64,000 bases of DNA, from the NCBI RefSeq assembly GCF_937892565.1, contig NZ_CALAHQ010000035.1, positions 1-64,000 on the forward strand. Reading direction: 5' to 3'. Source of the stretch: an uncultured Roseicyclus sp. (GTDB lineage Bacteria > Pseudomonadota > Alphaproteobacteria > Rhodobacterales > Rhodobacteraceae). A model generated the notes under the pieces. It was given only the letters and a program-made list of their open reading frames with translations, was not told where the DNA came from and searched no databases. The position numbers were made by a program, and so were the translations under genes. Positions 42,650-51,692 of this stretch are shown here, one piece after another (positions within the stretch are counted from its first letter, which is position 1; each line of letters starts with the position of its first letter).

Positions 42650-43381
42650 ATGTCAGACCGCCCCAAGATACGCCTCTATGTAGACCAGCCTTTGGGGCCG
42701 GGGCAAACGGTTGACCTGTCGCGGGACCAGGCGAATTATCTGTTCAACGTGATGCGGCTCGACGCGGGCGCCGGGGTCGCGCTGTTCAACGGGCGCGATG
42801 GTGAATGGCGTGCGCTGGTGGCCGAGGCCGGAAAACGCGGCGGGCGGCTGATCTGCGACATGCTGACAGCGCCGTTGATGGCGCCCCCCGATCTTTGGCT
42901 GATGTTTGCCCCGATCAAGAAGGCGCGCACCGATTTCATTGTCGAAAAAGCGGTCGAGATGGGCGCCGCGCGCATCATCCCCGTGCAGACGGATTTCACC
43001 AATGCCGAACGCATTCGGCAAGACCGTCTTCAGGCCCATGCCGTCGAGGCCGCCGAGCAATGCGGCGGAACCTTCGTGCCCGAAGTCTGTGATCTGCAGC
43101 GCCTTGACCGGGTTTTGGCCGACTGGCCCAAGGGGCGCGGGCTGATCTTTGCCGATGAGGCACTGGTGGGTGCCGAAGCCAGCCTTGCCGCCGCCCCGCC
43201 GCGTGACGGCTGGGCCATCCTGATCGGTCCCGAGGGCGGGTTTTCCGAAGCCGAGCGCGCGCGCTTGCGCGGTCTGCCCTTTGTCACGCCGCTTTCGCTG
43301 GGCCCGCGCATCCTGCGCGCCGATACCGCGGCGGTTGCGGCCCTGACCCTGTTTCAGGCACGCCTGGGGGATTGGGCGTGA
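42650..43381 (+). CDS. rsmE: 16S rRNA m3U1498 methyltransferase
   Basis: 243 residues. N-terminal PUA-like domain (HYLFNVMRL-type: NYLFNVMRLDAG), then a SPOUT methyltransferase domain with KKARTDFIVEKAVEMG, AAEQCGG, IGPEGGFSEAE and the knot motif LSLGPRILRADTA. It methylates N3 of U1498 in 16S rRNA. The frame continues open far upstream but the ATG at 42650 gives the standard length. Confidence 0.94.
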   Translation: MSDRPKIRLYVDQPLGPGQTVDLSRDQANYLFNVMRLDAGAGVALFNGRDGEWRALVAEAGKRGGRLICDMLTAPLMAPPDLWLMFAPIKKARTDFIVEKAVEMGAARIIPVQTDFTNAERIRQDRLQAHAVEAAEQCGGTFVPEVCDLQRLDRVLADWPKGRGLIFADEALVGAEASLAAAPPRDGWAILIGPEGGFSEAERARLRGLPFVTPLSLGPRILRADTAAVAALTLFQARLGDWA

Positions 43382-44232
43382 TCCGCCCCGCCGCTGCGGA
43401 TGATCTGGCGGCGCTGCGGGCCTTTCTGGCGGCGCGGATCGAAACCTCCATGTTTCTGCTCGGCAACCTCGAGGCGCACGGCCTGTGCGGGGCCGATCAT
43501 GCCCATGCAACGGCCTATTGGGTGGCGGATGCCGACAGCGGCATCGCGGCGGTCTTGGGCCTGACCCATGACGGGTTCTTGTTGCTGCAAGCCCCCGGCA
43601 TCGACGCGCCGCTTGCGCGCCGCATGCTTGACGTGGTCGCCGGGCGAAGGATCAAGGGCATCACCGGCGCGGCTGACCAGGTGGCGGTGTTGCGCGATGC
43701 GTTGGGCTGGCCCGCAACGCTCTGGCAGCTTGACGAAGACCAGCCGCTTTTTCGGTTGGACCTTGCAGATCTTGCCGCGCCACCGGTGGAATTGCGCCAC
43801 CCCGTCGACGGCGATCGCACATTGCTGGCCGACTGGTTCGCAACCTACATGGCACAAACGCAGACAGCGCCGCCCGGCGATCTGGCCAAGGCCGCCCGCA
43901 TCCGCGCCGAGGCGGCGATCACGGGCACCAAGGTTCGGCTGCTGATCGAAGACGGGCGCGCCGTAGCGATGGCCGCGATCAATGCCCGCGCCGGGCGCGC
44001 GGTGCAGGTCGGCGGTGTCTTTGTGCCGCCCGCCTTGCGCGGGGCCGGGCGCGCGGGCGCGATGGTCGCGGGTCTATTGGCCCAAGACCGCGCACAAGGC
44101 GCGCAGGTGGCGATCCTGTTCGCGGCCTCGGATGCGGCGGCGCGGGCCTACACGCGGATCGGGTTTCAACCCGTTGGCTGCTATCATCTGGCGCTGTTGA
44201 AATCGCCGCGTGACCTTGGGGGCGCGCCATGA
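43378..44232 (+). CDS. GNAT-family acetyltransferase
   Basis: 284 residues, starting at a GTG within the rsmE stop (GTGA). RPAAADDLAALRAFLAARIE at the start and the acetyl-CoA motif GVFVPPALRGAGRAGAMV (the R/QxxGxG/A signature) with a final YTRIGFQPVG identify GNAT. The central ~100 residues hold no family feature I know. Substrate unknown. Translational coupling to rsmE is likely incidental to the operon. Confidence 0.85.
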   Translation: MIRPAAADDLAALRAFLAARIETSMFLLGNLEAHGLCGADHAHATAYWVADADSGIAAVLGLTHDGFLLLQAPGIDAPLARRMLDVVAGRRIKGITGAADQVAVLRDALGWPATLWQLDEDQPLFRLDLADLAAPPVELRHPVDGDRTLLADWFATYMAQTQTAPPGDLAKAARIRAEAAITGTKVRLLIEDGRAVAMAAINARAGRAVQVGGVFVPPALRGAGRAGAMVAGLLAQDRAQGAQVAILFAASDAAARAYTRIGFQPVGCYHLALLKSPRDLGGAP

Positions 44233-44750
44233 CCGGGTTTCTGCGCCCCGAGGTAGCGGTGTTGTTGCGCCGCTGGGCCGAGGTGATTGCCGCGTGCGGC
44301 GTCATTGCGCTTGGCCTGTGGATCGCCGCGCGCCCCGGCCCCGTGGTGCAGGGATTTGGCTATGTGCTTATGGCGCTGGCGGCCCTTGCCCTGATCCCCG
44401 CGATCCGCCGTGCCCGTTTTGCCGCCGAAGGTCAGGGGCCGGGCGTGGTGCAGGTGATCGAGGGGCGCATCCTTTACATGGGCCCCGTCACAGGCGGCGC
44501 TGTGTCATTGGCGGAATTGACATTGCTCTCGCTGCGCCGCGATCATGAGGGGGCTGCCGCGTGGATTCTGACCGAACCGGGGCAGATGCTGGTCATCCCC
44601 ATCGACGCTGCCGGGGCCGATGCCCTGTTTGACGCATTTACCACCTTGCCGGGCTTGGGCGCGCAGCGTTTGCTGACCGCCCGCTCCAACCCGCGCATGG
44701 GCACACAGACCCTGTGGCGGCGTGCGAACGTTCCGGCCTTGACACAGTAG
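44229..44750 (+). CDS. Two-TM membrane protein of unknown function
   Basis: 173 residues, coupled by ATGA to the acetyltransferase. Two hydrophobic helices (IAACGVIALGLWIAA and GYVLMALAALALIPAI) are followed by a cytoplasmic beta-rich domain (VVQVIEGRILYMGPV, WILTEPGQMLVIPI). This topology, short membrane hairpin plus PH-like domain, recurs in other proteins of this window. Function unknown. Confidence 0.78.
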   Translation: MTGFLRPEVAVLLRRWAEVIAACGVIALGLWIAARPGPVVQGFGYVLMALAALALIPAIRRARFAAEGQGPGVVQVIEGRILYMGPVTGGAVSLAELTLLSLRRDHEGAAAWILTEPGQMLVIPIDAAGADALFDAFTTLPGLGAQRLLTARSNPRMGTQTLWRRANVPALTQ

Positions 44751-44806
44751 CCCCACCGGGCCACCTCTGCCTCCGACGATCCCCGAGCGCGGAAGAAGAA
44801 ACACTC

Positions 44807-46177
44807 ATGTCGATTCCCCAATCCGGCGGCGGCCCGATCGAACATCATGACCAATTGGCCGAATATCTCGCCTCGGGCTGCAAGCCCAAGGACCAATGGC
44901 GCATCGGCACCGAACACGAGAAATTCGGCTATTGCCGCGATACGCTGGCGCCCTTGCCCTATGACGGGCCGCGCTCGATCAAGGCCGTGCTGGAGGGGAT
45001 GGCCCAGAGATTCGGCTGGACCCCCGTTCTCGAGGGCGATCACATCATCGGTCTGACCAAGGATGGCGCCAATGTCAGCCTTGAACCCGGTGGCCAGCTG
45101 GAGCTTTCGGGCGCGCCGCTGGAAACGATCCACCAGACCTGCGATGAGGTGAACGACCATCTGCGCGACGTGCGCGAGGTGGCCGACCGTCTGGGCGTCG
45201 AATTCATCGGTCTGGGGGCGGCCCCCATCTGGCGGCACGAAGATATGCCGCTGATGCCCAAGGGCCGCTACAAGCTGATGGATGGCTATATGCAATCGGT
45301 CGGCACCATGGGCACCACCATGATGCGGCGCACCTGTACGGTGCAGGTGAACCTCGATTTCGGCTCCGAGGCGGATATGGTGCAGAAAATGCGCGTGGCG
45401 CTGGCGTTGCAGCCGGTGGCGACCGCGCTCTTCGCCAATTCCCCCTTCCTCGATGGCAAGCCCAATGGTCACAAGTCATGGCGCGCGCGCGTCTGGCGCG
45501 ATCTTGATCCGGCGCGCACGGGCATGCTGCCCTTTGCCTTCGAGGACGGGTTCGGCTTTGAGGCTTGGGTGCAGTATGTCCTCGATGTGCCGATGTATTT
45601 CGTCTACCGCGACGGCAAATACATCAATGCGCTGGGTCAGTCGTTCCGCGATTTCCTGAAAGGGCAACTGCCCGCGCTGCCCGGCGAGATGCCGACGCTC
45701 AGCGATTGGGCCGATCATCTGACTACGGTGTTTCCCGAAGCACGCGTCAAGAAATACATCGAGATGCGTGGCGCCGATGGGGGCCCTTGGCGGCGCTTGT
45801 GCGCGCTATCTGCATTCTGGGTGGGGCTGATGTATGATCAATCCGCGCTCGATGCCGCGTGGGATCTGGTCAAGGGATGGGATGGCGAAACCCGCGACGC
45901 GCTGCGTGTGGCGGCCTCGGTCGATGGGTTACAGGCTGTGGTGGGCAAGATCCGCATGCATGATCTGGCGCGCGAGGCGGTGGCGATGTCGGAGGCCGGT
46001 CTCAAGGCGCGCGCGCGCCCCGGTGCGGGTGGGCTGATCACCGACGAGACGCATTTTCTGAACGCGCTGAAAGACAGCGTGGAAACCGGACGCGTTCCGG
46101 CCGACGAGTTGCTGGAGCATTTCAACGGCGACTGGGCCGGGGATCTGACGCGGATTTACGACAGCTATCGCTACTGA
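44807..46177 (+). CDS. gshA: Glutamate-cysteine ligase (plant/proteobacterial type)
   Basis: 456 residues, the size of the proteobacterial-plant class. RIGTEHEKFGY near residue 31, SLEPGGQLELSG, and the MRRTCTVQVNLDF stretch around residues 166-178 carry the substrate and metal sites. It makes gamma-glutamylcysteine, the first step of glutathione synthesis. The ATG at 44807 follows a weak GGAAGAAGAA site. It converges on plsY with only 15 bases between them. Confidence 0.94.
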   Translation: MSIPQSGGGPIEHHDQLAEYLASGCKPKDQWRIGTEHEKFGYCRDTLAPLPYDGPRSIKAVLEGMAQRFGWTPVLEGDHIIGLTKDGANVSLEPGGQLELSGAPLETIHQTCDEVNDHLRDVREVADRLGVEFIGLGAAPIWRHEDMPLMPKGRYKLMDGYMQSVGTMGTTMMRRTCTVQVNLDFGSEADMVQKMRVALALQPVATALFANSPFLDGKPNGHKSWRARVWRDLDPARTGMLPFAFEDGFGFEAWVQYVLDVPMYFVYRDGKYINALGQSFRDFLKGQLPALPGEMPTLSDWADHLTTVFPEARVKKYIEMRGADGGPWRRLCALSAFWVGLMYDQSALDAAWDLVKGWDGETRDALRVAASVDGLQAVVGKIRMHDLAREAVAMSEAGLKARARPGAGGLITDETHFLNALKDSVETGRVPADELLEHFNGDWAGDLTRIYDSYRY

Positions 46178-46192
46178 CCGGCGCGCACGATC

Positions 46193-46804
46193 CTAGGATT
46201 TGCGCCCGATCCTTGGCTCGGTGCCTGCGATCAGGCGGCGGATATTGCCCTCATGGCGCAGCCCGATCACGACCGCCAGAGCGATCAACAGCGCCACCGC
46301 ATCGGGCAAGCCCAGAACCAGCGCCCAGATCGGGGCGCTTGCCGCTGCCATCAGGGCCGAAAGCGAGGATATGCGGCTGAGGGCCGCCACCACAGCCCAT
46401 GTGGCGCAAGCCGCCAGACCGACAGGCAAGGACAATGCCAAGAGCGTGCCCAGGAAAGTCGCCACCCCCTTGCCACCGCGAAAGCCCAGAAACACCGGGT
46501 AGCAATGCCCCAGAAAGGCGGCAAGGCCCGCGGCCTGTGCCGCATCCGCACCCAAAAGCGCCCCCGCGATCAAGACCGCGATGCCGCCCTTGGCCGCATC
46601 CAGCACCAAGGTCAGAAAGGCCGCCGTCTTGTTGCCCGTGCGCAAGACATTGGTGGCCCCGATATTGCCCGATCCGATCTGGCGCAGATCGCCCAAGCCA
46701 AACAGCCGCGCCATCACGACGCCAAACGACACCGATCCCAGGAGATAGGCCAACAGACCCACCACACCCAACAGCGCCGGTCCGGTTTCCAATGCGGGGA
46801 TCAT
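46193..46804 (-). CDS. plsY: Glycerol-3-phosphate acyltransferase PlsY
   Basis: 203 residues with five or six membrane helices. GSGNIGATNVLRTGNK and FLGFRGGKGVATFLG are the two signature loops. The enzyme uses acyl-phosphate to acylate glycerol-3-phosphate, the first step of phospholipid synthesis. Its start overlaps the stop of the dihydroorotase-like gene by four bases, so it is the last gene of the pyr operon. Confidence 0.94.
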   Translation of the reverse strand: MIPALETGPALLGVVGLLAYLLGSVSFGVVMARLFGLGDLRQIGSGNIGATNVLRTGNKTAAFLTLVLDAAKGGIAVLIAGALLGADAAQAAGLAAFLGHCYPVFLGFRGGKGVATFLGTLLALSLPVGLAACATWAVVAALSRISSLSALMAAASAPIWALVLGLPDAVALLIALAVVIGLRHEGNIRRLIAGTEPRIGRKS

Positions 46805-48084
46805 GCCGAGGTCTTTGCGTTGCGGTCATGGACCAGATTGCCATCCACCCATGTGCGCAGAACCTGTCCCTGCATGCGCTGGCCGTCAAAGGGTGTGTTC
46901 TTCGATTTCGACCGGAGCGTGAACCGGTCCAGCACATAGGGCACGTCTGGGTCAAACAGCACCAGATCGGCGGGGGCGCCCACCGCAAGGCGACCCTGCT
47001 CCAGCCCCAGCCGACGCGCCGGGTTCAACGCCATGGCGCGGAACAATTCCGGCAAGCTCAAAGCCTCGGCATGATAGAGCCGCAAGGCGGCGGGCAAAAG
47101 CGTCTCGAGGCCAACCGCGCCCGATGCCGCCGCCTCGAACGGCAGGCGTTTGCTTTCCTCGTCTTGCGGGGTGTGCATCGAACACAGGATGTCGATCATC
47201 CCCGTGCGCAGCGCCTCGACCATCGCCATGCGGTCATCCTCGTCGCGCAAGGGCGGCTTGACCTTGAAGAAGGTGCGGTAATCGCCCACGTCAAAGGCAT
47301 TGAGCGTCAGGTGGTGGATCGAGATGCCCGCCGTCACATCCAGCCCCGCCGCCTTGGCGCGCGCCAGCGCGGGCAGGGCTGCGGCCGTGGTGATCTGGTC
47401 GGCGTGGTAGCGCACGCCGGTCATCTCGACCAAGGCCAGATCGCGCTCCAGCCCCATGCGTTCGGCCATGGGCGACACCGCCGGCAACCCCTTGAGCGAG
47501 GCAAATTTTCCGCTGGTGACCGCAGCCCCCGAGGACAGAACCGGGTCTTGCGGATGGCCGATGATCAGCGCGCCCAAGGATCGCGCATAGGTCATGCAGC
47601 GCGACAGAACCCGCGCATCGGCACAGACCGCATCGCCATCGCTGAAGGCGATGGCGCCTGCATCCATCAAAAACCCGATCTCGGTCATCTCGCGCCCGGC
47701 GCGCCCCTTGGTCAGGGCGGCCATGGGGCGCACCTTGACGTCGGCATCTTGTCCGGCACGGCGGGTGACGAATTCCAGCACCTCGGGCGTGTCGATGGGG
47801 GTGGCGGTGTCGGGCCGCGTGACCATGGTTGTGACACCACCCGCCGCCGCCGCGCGGCCCGCCGTGCGAAAGCTTTCCTTGTGCCGTTCGCCCGGCTCAC
47901 CCACCTTGACGCCGATATCGACGATGCCGGGTGCAAGACAGGCGCCGCCGCAATCCATCCCGCCCGCGCGCGGGCCCAGCCCGGTTTCGGCGATGCGCCC
48001 CCCCTCGATCCGAAGCCAGCCCAAGCCTTCGGTCCCCGCTTCGGGGTCGATCAGTCGCGCGTTTCGCAGCAATGCGTTGGTCAT
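46801..48084 (-). CDS. Dihydroorotase homologue, probably noncatalytic (PyrC'/PyrX)
   Basis: 427 residues with the class I dihydroorotase framework: LAPGIVDIG, GEPGERHKESF, AAAAGGVTT, HHLTLNAFDVGDYRTFF and VGLETLLPA. The metal-binding H-x-H after VD is replaced by Gly58 and Lys60, and the catalytic Asp of the T-D-H-A-P-H motif by Met303 (SMHTPQ). Such inactive homologues (as in Pseudomonas) support ATCase structure. Coupled by position with pyrB, it is better read as PyrC' than as active dihydroorotase, which would then be encoded elsewhere. Confidence 0.88.
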   Translation of the reverse strand: MTNALLRNARLIDPEAGTEGLGWLRIEGGRIAETGLGPRAGGMDCGGACLAPGIVDIGVKVGEPGERHKESFRTAGRAAAAGGVTTMVTRPDTATPIDTPEVLEFVTRRAGQDADVKVRPMAALTKGRAGREMTEIGFLMDAGAIAFSDGDAVCADARVLSRCMTYARSLGALIIGHPQDPVLSSGAAVTSGKFASLKGLPAVSPMAERMGLERDLALVEMTGVRYHADQITTAAALPALARAKAAGLDVTAGISIHHLTLNAFDVGDYRTFFKVKPPLRDEDDRMAMVEALRTGMIDILCSMHTPQDEESKRLPFEAAASGAVGLETLLPAALRLYHAEALSLPELFRAMALNPARRLGLEQGRLAVGAPADLVLFDPDVPYVLDRFTLRSKSKNTPFDGQRMQGQVLRTWVDGNLVHDRNAKTSA

Positions 48085-48557
48085 GTCTTGCTATCCATTC
48101 CGCCACGGGGGTGCCCGGCTGCGCGCGTGATCGCGGCCTTTACCGCGCCCGGATCGCGCTGATATTTCAAAAGATGCTTGTCGCCCGTCACCGTGACGAT
48201 CTGCACGGCGGAAAAGATCGTGTTCACGTTTGCGATGGTGCCCAGGGCGATGGCCCTTGTGCCGGGACCAAGCAGGCGGCGGTCGGTCAGGTCCCAGCGC
48301 ATCCGGGTCTCGTCCGACGACAGGTAAAGCGCGCGCACCGCGATGGCGAACAACCCGCCCACCGCCCCGGTCCAGACATGGGCATTGCCGACGGCCCACA
48401 AGATGCCCAGCCCGCCCGCCATGGCAAAGACAGCCAACCACGCGTTTTCGCGCCAATAGGTGGCGGGGTCGGCCGGAAAGCGCGCGATCACCGCCTCGCC
48501 CGAGCCCAGAGGGGTTTCAGGCACAAGGGCCGTGCGGGTGGTGAGCGGCGTTTCCAT
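48081..48557 (-). CDS. PH-like domain membrane protein of unknown function
   Basis: 158 residues from the ATG at 48557. GEAVIARFPADPATYWRE precedes two helices (WLAVFAMAGGLGILWAV and GAVGGLFAIAVRALYL) and then a beta-rich domain (TDRRLLGPGTRAIALGTIAN, VNTIFSAVQIV). The plan resembles bacterial PH-like proteins. It is coupled on both sides (ATGA with the dihydroorotase-like gene, TGATG with the gene before). No known link to pyrimidine synthesis. Confidence 0.82.
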   Translation of the reverse strand: METPLTTRTALVPETPLGSGEAVIARFPADPATYWRENAWLAVFAMAGGLGILWAVGNAHVWTGAVGGLFAIAVRALYLSSDETRMRWDLTDRRLLGPGTRAIALGTIANVNTIFSAVQIVTVTGDKHLLKYQRDPGAVKAAITRAAGHPRGGMDSKT

Positions 48558-49060
48558 CACACCACCACGAGGAAGACAATCGAGAGCAGAAGAACAAGGC
48601 CCGCCACCAGCCACAGGCGCAAACCGCCGGGCTTGGCTGCGCGCGGGTGCGGCGGGGCCGGGCGTGGCAGGGGCGTGACATCGGCCTTGGGCAGATGGGC
48701 GGCATGGTCGGGCCGGGCCAGCGGCAGCGAGGCGATCAGCACCGCCTGTTTGCCCGGCGCGGGTTCTTCGGACAGGGCGCGTTCGGGCACCATCAGGACA
48801 TGCCCCTTGATCGCATTGATCCGGCGCTGGGCCTCTGGCGGGATGTCTTCGGGCGCAAAAGCCATGGTGACATAGTCAGACAGCGCCATGTCGCCCAGAT
48901 CGCGGACGGGAAAAAGCTCGATCTCGTCCGCGTCGACCTCGGCCCCCAGCCAGTCGGTCAAGGGCGGCAGGTCGGGCGCCAGCCCCTCGGCCCGCGTCAG
49001 GTGGGTATGGCGCAGGTCGGTGCCCAGGGTGACGGCAAAGATGTGGAGCGTGTCGGTCAT
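48557..49060 (-). CDS. Tail-anchored protein of unknown function
   Basis: 167 residues. A soluble domain (LHIFAVTLGTDLRHTHL, then ALSDYVTMAFAPEDIPPEAQ) is followed by a Pro/Ala-rich linker and a single C-terminal helix (LWLVAGLVLLLSIVFLVVV), so it is likely anchored in the inner membrane by its tail. In the operon between pyrB and the dihydroorotase-like gene. I do not recognise a family. Confidence 0.8.
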   Translation of the reverse strand: MTDTLHIFAVTLGTDLRHTHLTRAEGLAPDLPPLTDWLGAEVDADEIELFPVRDLGDMALSDYVTMAFAPEDIPPEAQRRINAIKGHVLMVPERALSEEPAPGKQAVLIASLPLARPDHAAHLPKADVTPLPRPAPPHPRAAKPGGLRLWLVAGLVLLLSIVFLVVV

Positions 49061-49224
49061 GCCATGACCCCCCGCCTTGCCCCCGGCCCGAGGGTGGGCG
49101 CCATCCCCGCCGAGCAGGCCGCGCCGGGACATGCGATGGCAACAAACCCTGTCCGGAGCGGCGCAAGGCGACGCATCAAAGCATGGACGCCGCGTTCAAG
49201 GTGTTCGGCCCAGCCGTCGCTCAT
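49057..49224 (-). CDS. Possible 55-residue coupled gene
   Basis: An ATG at 49224 overlaps the pyrB stop as ATGA, and its stop overlaps the next gene's start as ATGA (49060-49057). The product begins [20 protein letters not shown] and has two cysteines in its middle (CPGAAC). Perfect coupling at both ends supports a real gene. The short length, GC-rich composition and unknown family argue for caution. Confidence 0.4.
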   Translation of the reverse strand: MSDGWAEHLERGVHALMRRLAPLRTGFVAIACPGAACSAGMAPTLGPGARRGVMA

Positions 49225-50171
49225 GCCGCCCCCATGTTCCGCCGCTTGCGCAGGTTTTCGGCCAGAAGCTCCATCGCGGCCATGCGCACGGCCACGCCCA
49301 TCTCGACCTGTTCCTGAATCACCGAGCGGTTGATGTCGTCGGCGATGGTGCCGTCGATTTCCACCCCCCGGTTCATCGGCCCCGGATGCATCACGATGGC
49401 GTCAGGCTTGGCATGGCCGAGTTTTTCGGCGTTCAGGCCAAAGCGGTGAAAATACTCGCGTTCCGACGGAATGAAGGCACCATCCATCCGTTCCTTCTGA
49501 AGCCGCAGCATCATCACCACATCGGCGCCCTTCAGCCCTTCGGCCATGTCGCCATAAACCTCAACGCCCCAATCGGCTGCGCCCGCCGGGATCAAGGTTG
49601 GCGGGCCGATCAGGCGGATGCGGTTTTCCATCTTGCCCAGCAGATGAATGTTCGAGCGCGCCACGCGGCTATGGGCAATGTCGCCGCAAATGGCGATGAC
49701 AAGGCGATGGAGCCGCCCCTTGGCGCGCTTGATCGTCAGCGCATCAAGCAGCGCTTGCGTCGGGTGTTCATGCCGCCCGTCGCCCGCGTTCAGAACCGCG
49801 CAATTCACCTTGTCGGCCAACAGCTTGACCGCGCCCGAATGGGGGTGCCGCACAACCAGAAGATCGGGGCGCATCGCGTTCAGCGTCAGCGCGGTGTCGA
49901 TCAGCGTCTCGCCCTTTTTCAGCGAGCTTGCTGCCATCGACATGTTCATCACATCCGCACCCAGACGCCGGCCTGCGATTTCAAAGCTGGCCTGTGTGCG
50001 GGTCGAGGCTTCGAAGAACATGTTGATCTGGGTCAGCCCCTTGAGCGGCTGGCCATGGTCGCGGCGGCCGCGTTCGGCCTCGGCATAGGCATTGGCCCGG
50101 TCCAGCAGGGTCGTGATCTCCAGCGGGTGGAGGTGTTCGATCCCCAGAAGATGGGTCTGGCTGAACGTCAT
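49221..50171 (-). CDS. pyrB: Aspartate carbamoyltransferase catalytic chain
   Basis: 316 residues. Carbamoyl-phosphate site [12 protein letters not shown] (near residues 53-64), [15 protein letters not shown] and the aspartate-side loop [12 protein letters not shown] are all present. It condenses carbamoyl phosphate with aspartate in pyrimidine synthesis. First gene of the minus-strand operon pyrB - small proteins - PyrC' - plsY. No pyrI regulatory chain gene is seen, which fits the class with a PyrC' partner. Confidence 0.95.
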   Translation of the reverse strand: MTFSQTHLLGIEHLHPLEITTLLDRANAYAEAERGRRDHGQPLKGLTQINMFFEASTRTQASFEIAGRRLGADVMNMSMAASSLKKGETLIDTALTLNAMRPDLLVVRHPHSGAVKLLADKVNCAVLNAGDGRHEHPTQALLDALTIKRAKGRLHRLVIAICGDIAHSRVARSNIHLLGKMENRIRLIGPPTLIPAGAADWGVEVYGDMAEGLKGADVVMMLRLQKERMDGAFIPSEREYFHRFGLNAEKLGHAKPDAIVMHPGPMNRGVEIDGTIADDINRSVIQEQVEMGVAVRMAAMELLAENLRKRRNMGAA

Positions 50172-50277
50172 GGCTCTGCCCCGGTCGCGCGCGTTTCCTG
50201 CTTATAGGTGCGGGTGGGGTGGGGCGGCAAGCTGTTCGGCTCTTCCATCGGCGCGCGGGCCGGCATAGCCTGTGGGC

Positions 50278-51075
50278 ATGGATGATCTGGGGTATCACGA
50301 CGCGCTGGCGATGCTCGATTGGCAGATCGAGCTGGGGGCCGATGAGGCGATTCTCGATGCGCCCGTCGATCGCTTTGCCCTGTCCGATGCGGCACAAGCG
50401 GCCCAGGGGCCCGTGGCCCCGCCCCCCAAGCCGGTCATGATCGCCGATGCACCCGCCACGCTGGCGGTCGATGCCGTGGCGCTGGCCGAACGCGCGGCGG
50501 CGGCGGCCCATGATCTGGCGGCGTTGCGCATGGCGCTTGAAGGCTTTGATCTGTGCCCTCTGGCGCAAACCGCAACGCGGCTGGTCTTTGCCGATGGCAG
50601 GTCAGATGCCCGTGTCATGATCGTGACCGACGCCCCCCGCCGCGAGGAAGATCAGCAAGGACGGCCGATCGTGGGTGTCGAGGGCAAGCTGTTGGACAGG
50701 ATGCTGGCCGCCATCGGGCTGTCGCGCGGCGGTGACGGTGCGGCACGCCCGGTCTATGTCGCGCCGATGATCCCATGGCGCCCGCCACAGGACCGCCCGC
50801 CCACCCCTGAGGAAATGGCGATGCTGGTGCCCTTCATGCGCCGCCACATCGCCCTGATCAGCCCCGAAGTGCTGGTGCTGATGGGCAATCATGGCTGTCA
50901 GGGTCTTTTGGGCCACAGCGGCATCATCCGGCTGCGCGGCACTTGGGCCAAGGTGCTGGACCGGCCCGCCATCGCGATGCTGTCGCCCGAGCATCTGCTG
51001 CGCAAACCGGCCGACAAGGCGCTGGCATGGGCCGATCTTTTGGCGCTGAAAGCGCGGCTGGACGGGCCGCGATGA
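50278..51075 (+). CDS. Divergent uracil-DNA glycosylase-like protein
   Basis: 265 residues. The fold of family 4 uracil-DNA glycosylases is recognisable: TATRLVFADGRSDARVMIV, GRPIVGVEG, IPWRPPQDRPP and a GTWAKVL segment. Key motifs differ: GEAPGxxED is VTDAPRREED (116-125), the HPSYLLR-type motif is SPEHLLR (236-242), and the usual cluster cysteines are reduced to Cys93 and Cys207. The ~90-residue N-terminal extension (YHDALAMLDWQIELGADEAI) is common in Rhodobacterales members. A glycosylase role is therefore uncertain. GTG at 50272 is an alternative start. Confidence 0.8.
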   Translation: MDDLGYHDALAMLDWQIELGADEAILDAPVDRFALSDAAQAAQGPVAPPPKPVMIADAPATLAVDAVALAERAAAAAHDLAALRMALEGFDLCPLAQTATRLVFADGRSDARVMIVTDAPRREEDQQGRPIVGVEGKLLDRMLAAIGLSRGGDGAARPVYVAPMIPWRPPQDRPPTPEEMAMLVPFMRRHIALISPEVLVLMGNHGCQGLLGHSGIIRLRGTWAKVLDRPAIAMLSPEHLLRKPADKALAWADLLALKARLDGPR

Positions 51076-51692
51076 TCGATTCGGTCTTGTTTCTGGCGTT
51101 CTTGCCTGCGGCGCTGGCGCTGAACCTGACGCCGGGGGCCGACATGATGTTCTGTTTCGCCCAGGGCGTGCGCAGCGGGCCGCGCGCGGCCGTTGCGGCA
51201 TCGGCGGGCATTTCCCTTGGCCTCATGGTGCATGTGTTTCTGGCGGGCATCGGGCTGGGCGCGTTGCTTGCGGCCTTTCCCTGGGTCTTTGGCGTGATCC
51301 GCTGGATCGGCGCGGGCTATCTGATCTGGCTTGCGTGGAAAACATGGGCCACGCCCCTGACTGGCGCACAGGCGCCGCCGCGTGCGTCATCGCGGGCCTT
51401 TCGCGATGGGCTGGTGGTGAACCTGTCCAATCCCAAGGTGATCTTGTTCATCCTTGCACTTGTGCCGCAGTTCATCGATCCCGCGCGCCCTGTCTTGCCC
51501 CAGTTCCTTGGATATGGGGCGGTGCTTGCGCTGGGGGGCTTTTGGGTCAATGCAGCGGTCGGCGCATTTTCGGCCCGCATCGGTCGGGTGCTGGTGCAAT
51601 CACCGCGCGTGGAACGGGGCCTGCGCCGCGCCACATCGGGAGTTTTCGCGGCGCTGGCCGCCCGTATCGGCTGGGAGGCCGCGCACGCATGA
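51072..51692 (+). CDS. LysE/RhtB-family amino-acid exporter
   Basis: 206 residues with five or six membrane helices. LALNLTPGADMMFCFAQG near the N-terminus and LSNPKVILFILALVPQF mid-protein are the family hallmarks. It probably exports an amino acid or derivative; the substrate is unknown. ATGA overlaps at both ends couple it to the glycosylase-like gene and to moaB. Confidence 0.9.
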   Translation: MIDSVLFLAFLPAALALNLTPGADMMFCFAQGVRSGPRAAVAASAGISLGLMVHVFLAGIGLGALLAAFPWVFGVIRWIGAGYLIWLAWKTWATPLTGAQAPPRASSRAFRDGLVVNLSNPKVILFILALVPQFIDPARPVLPQFLGYGAVLALGGFWVNAAVGAFSARIGRVLVQSPRVERGLRRATSGVFAALAARIGWEAAHA

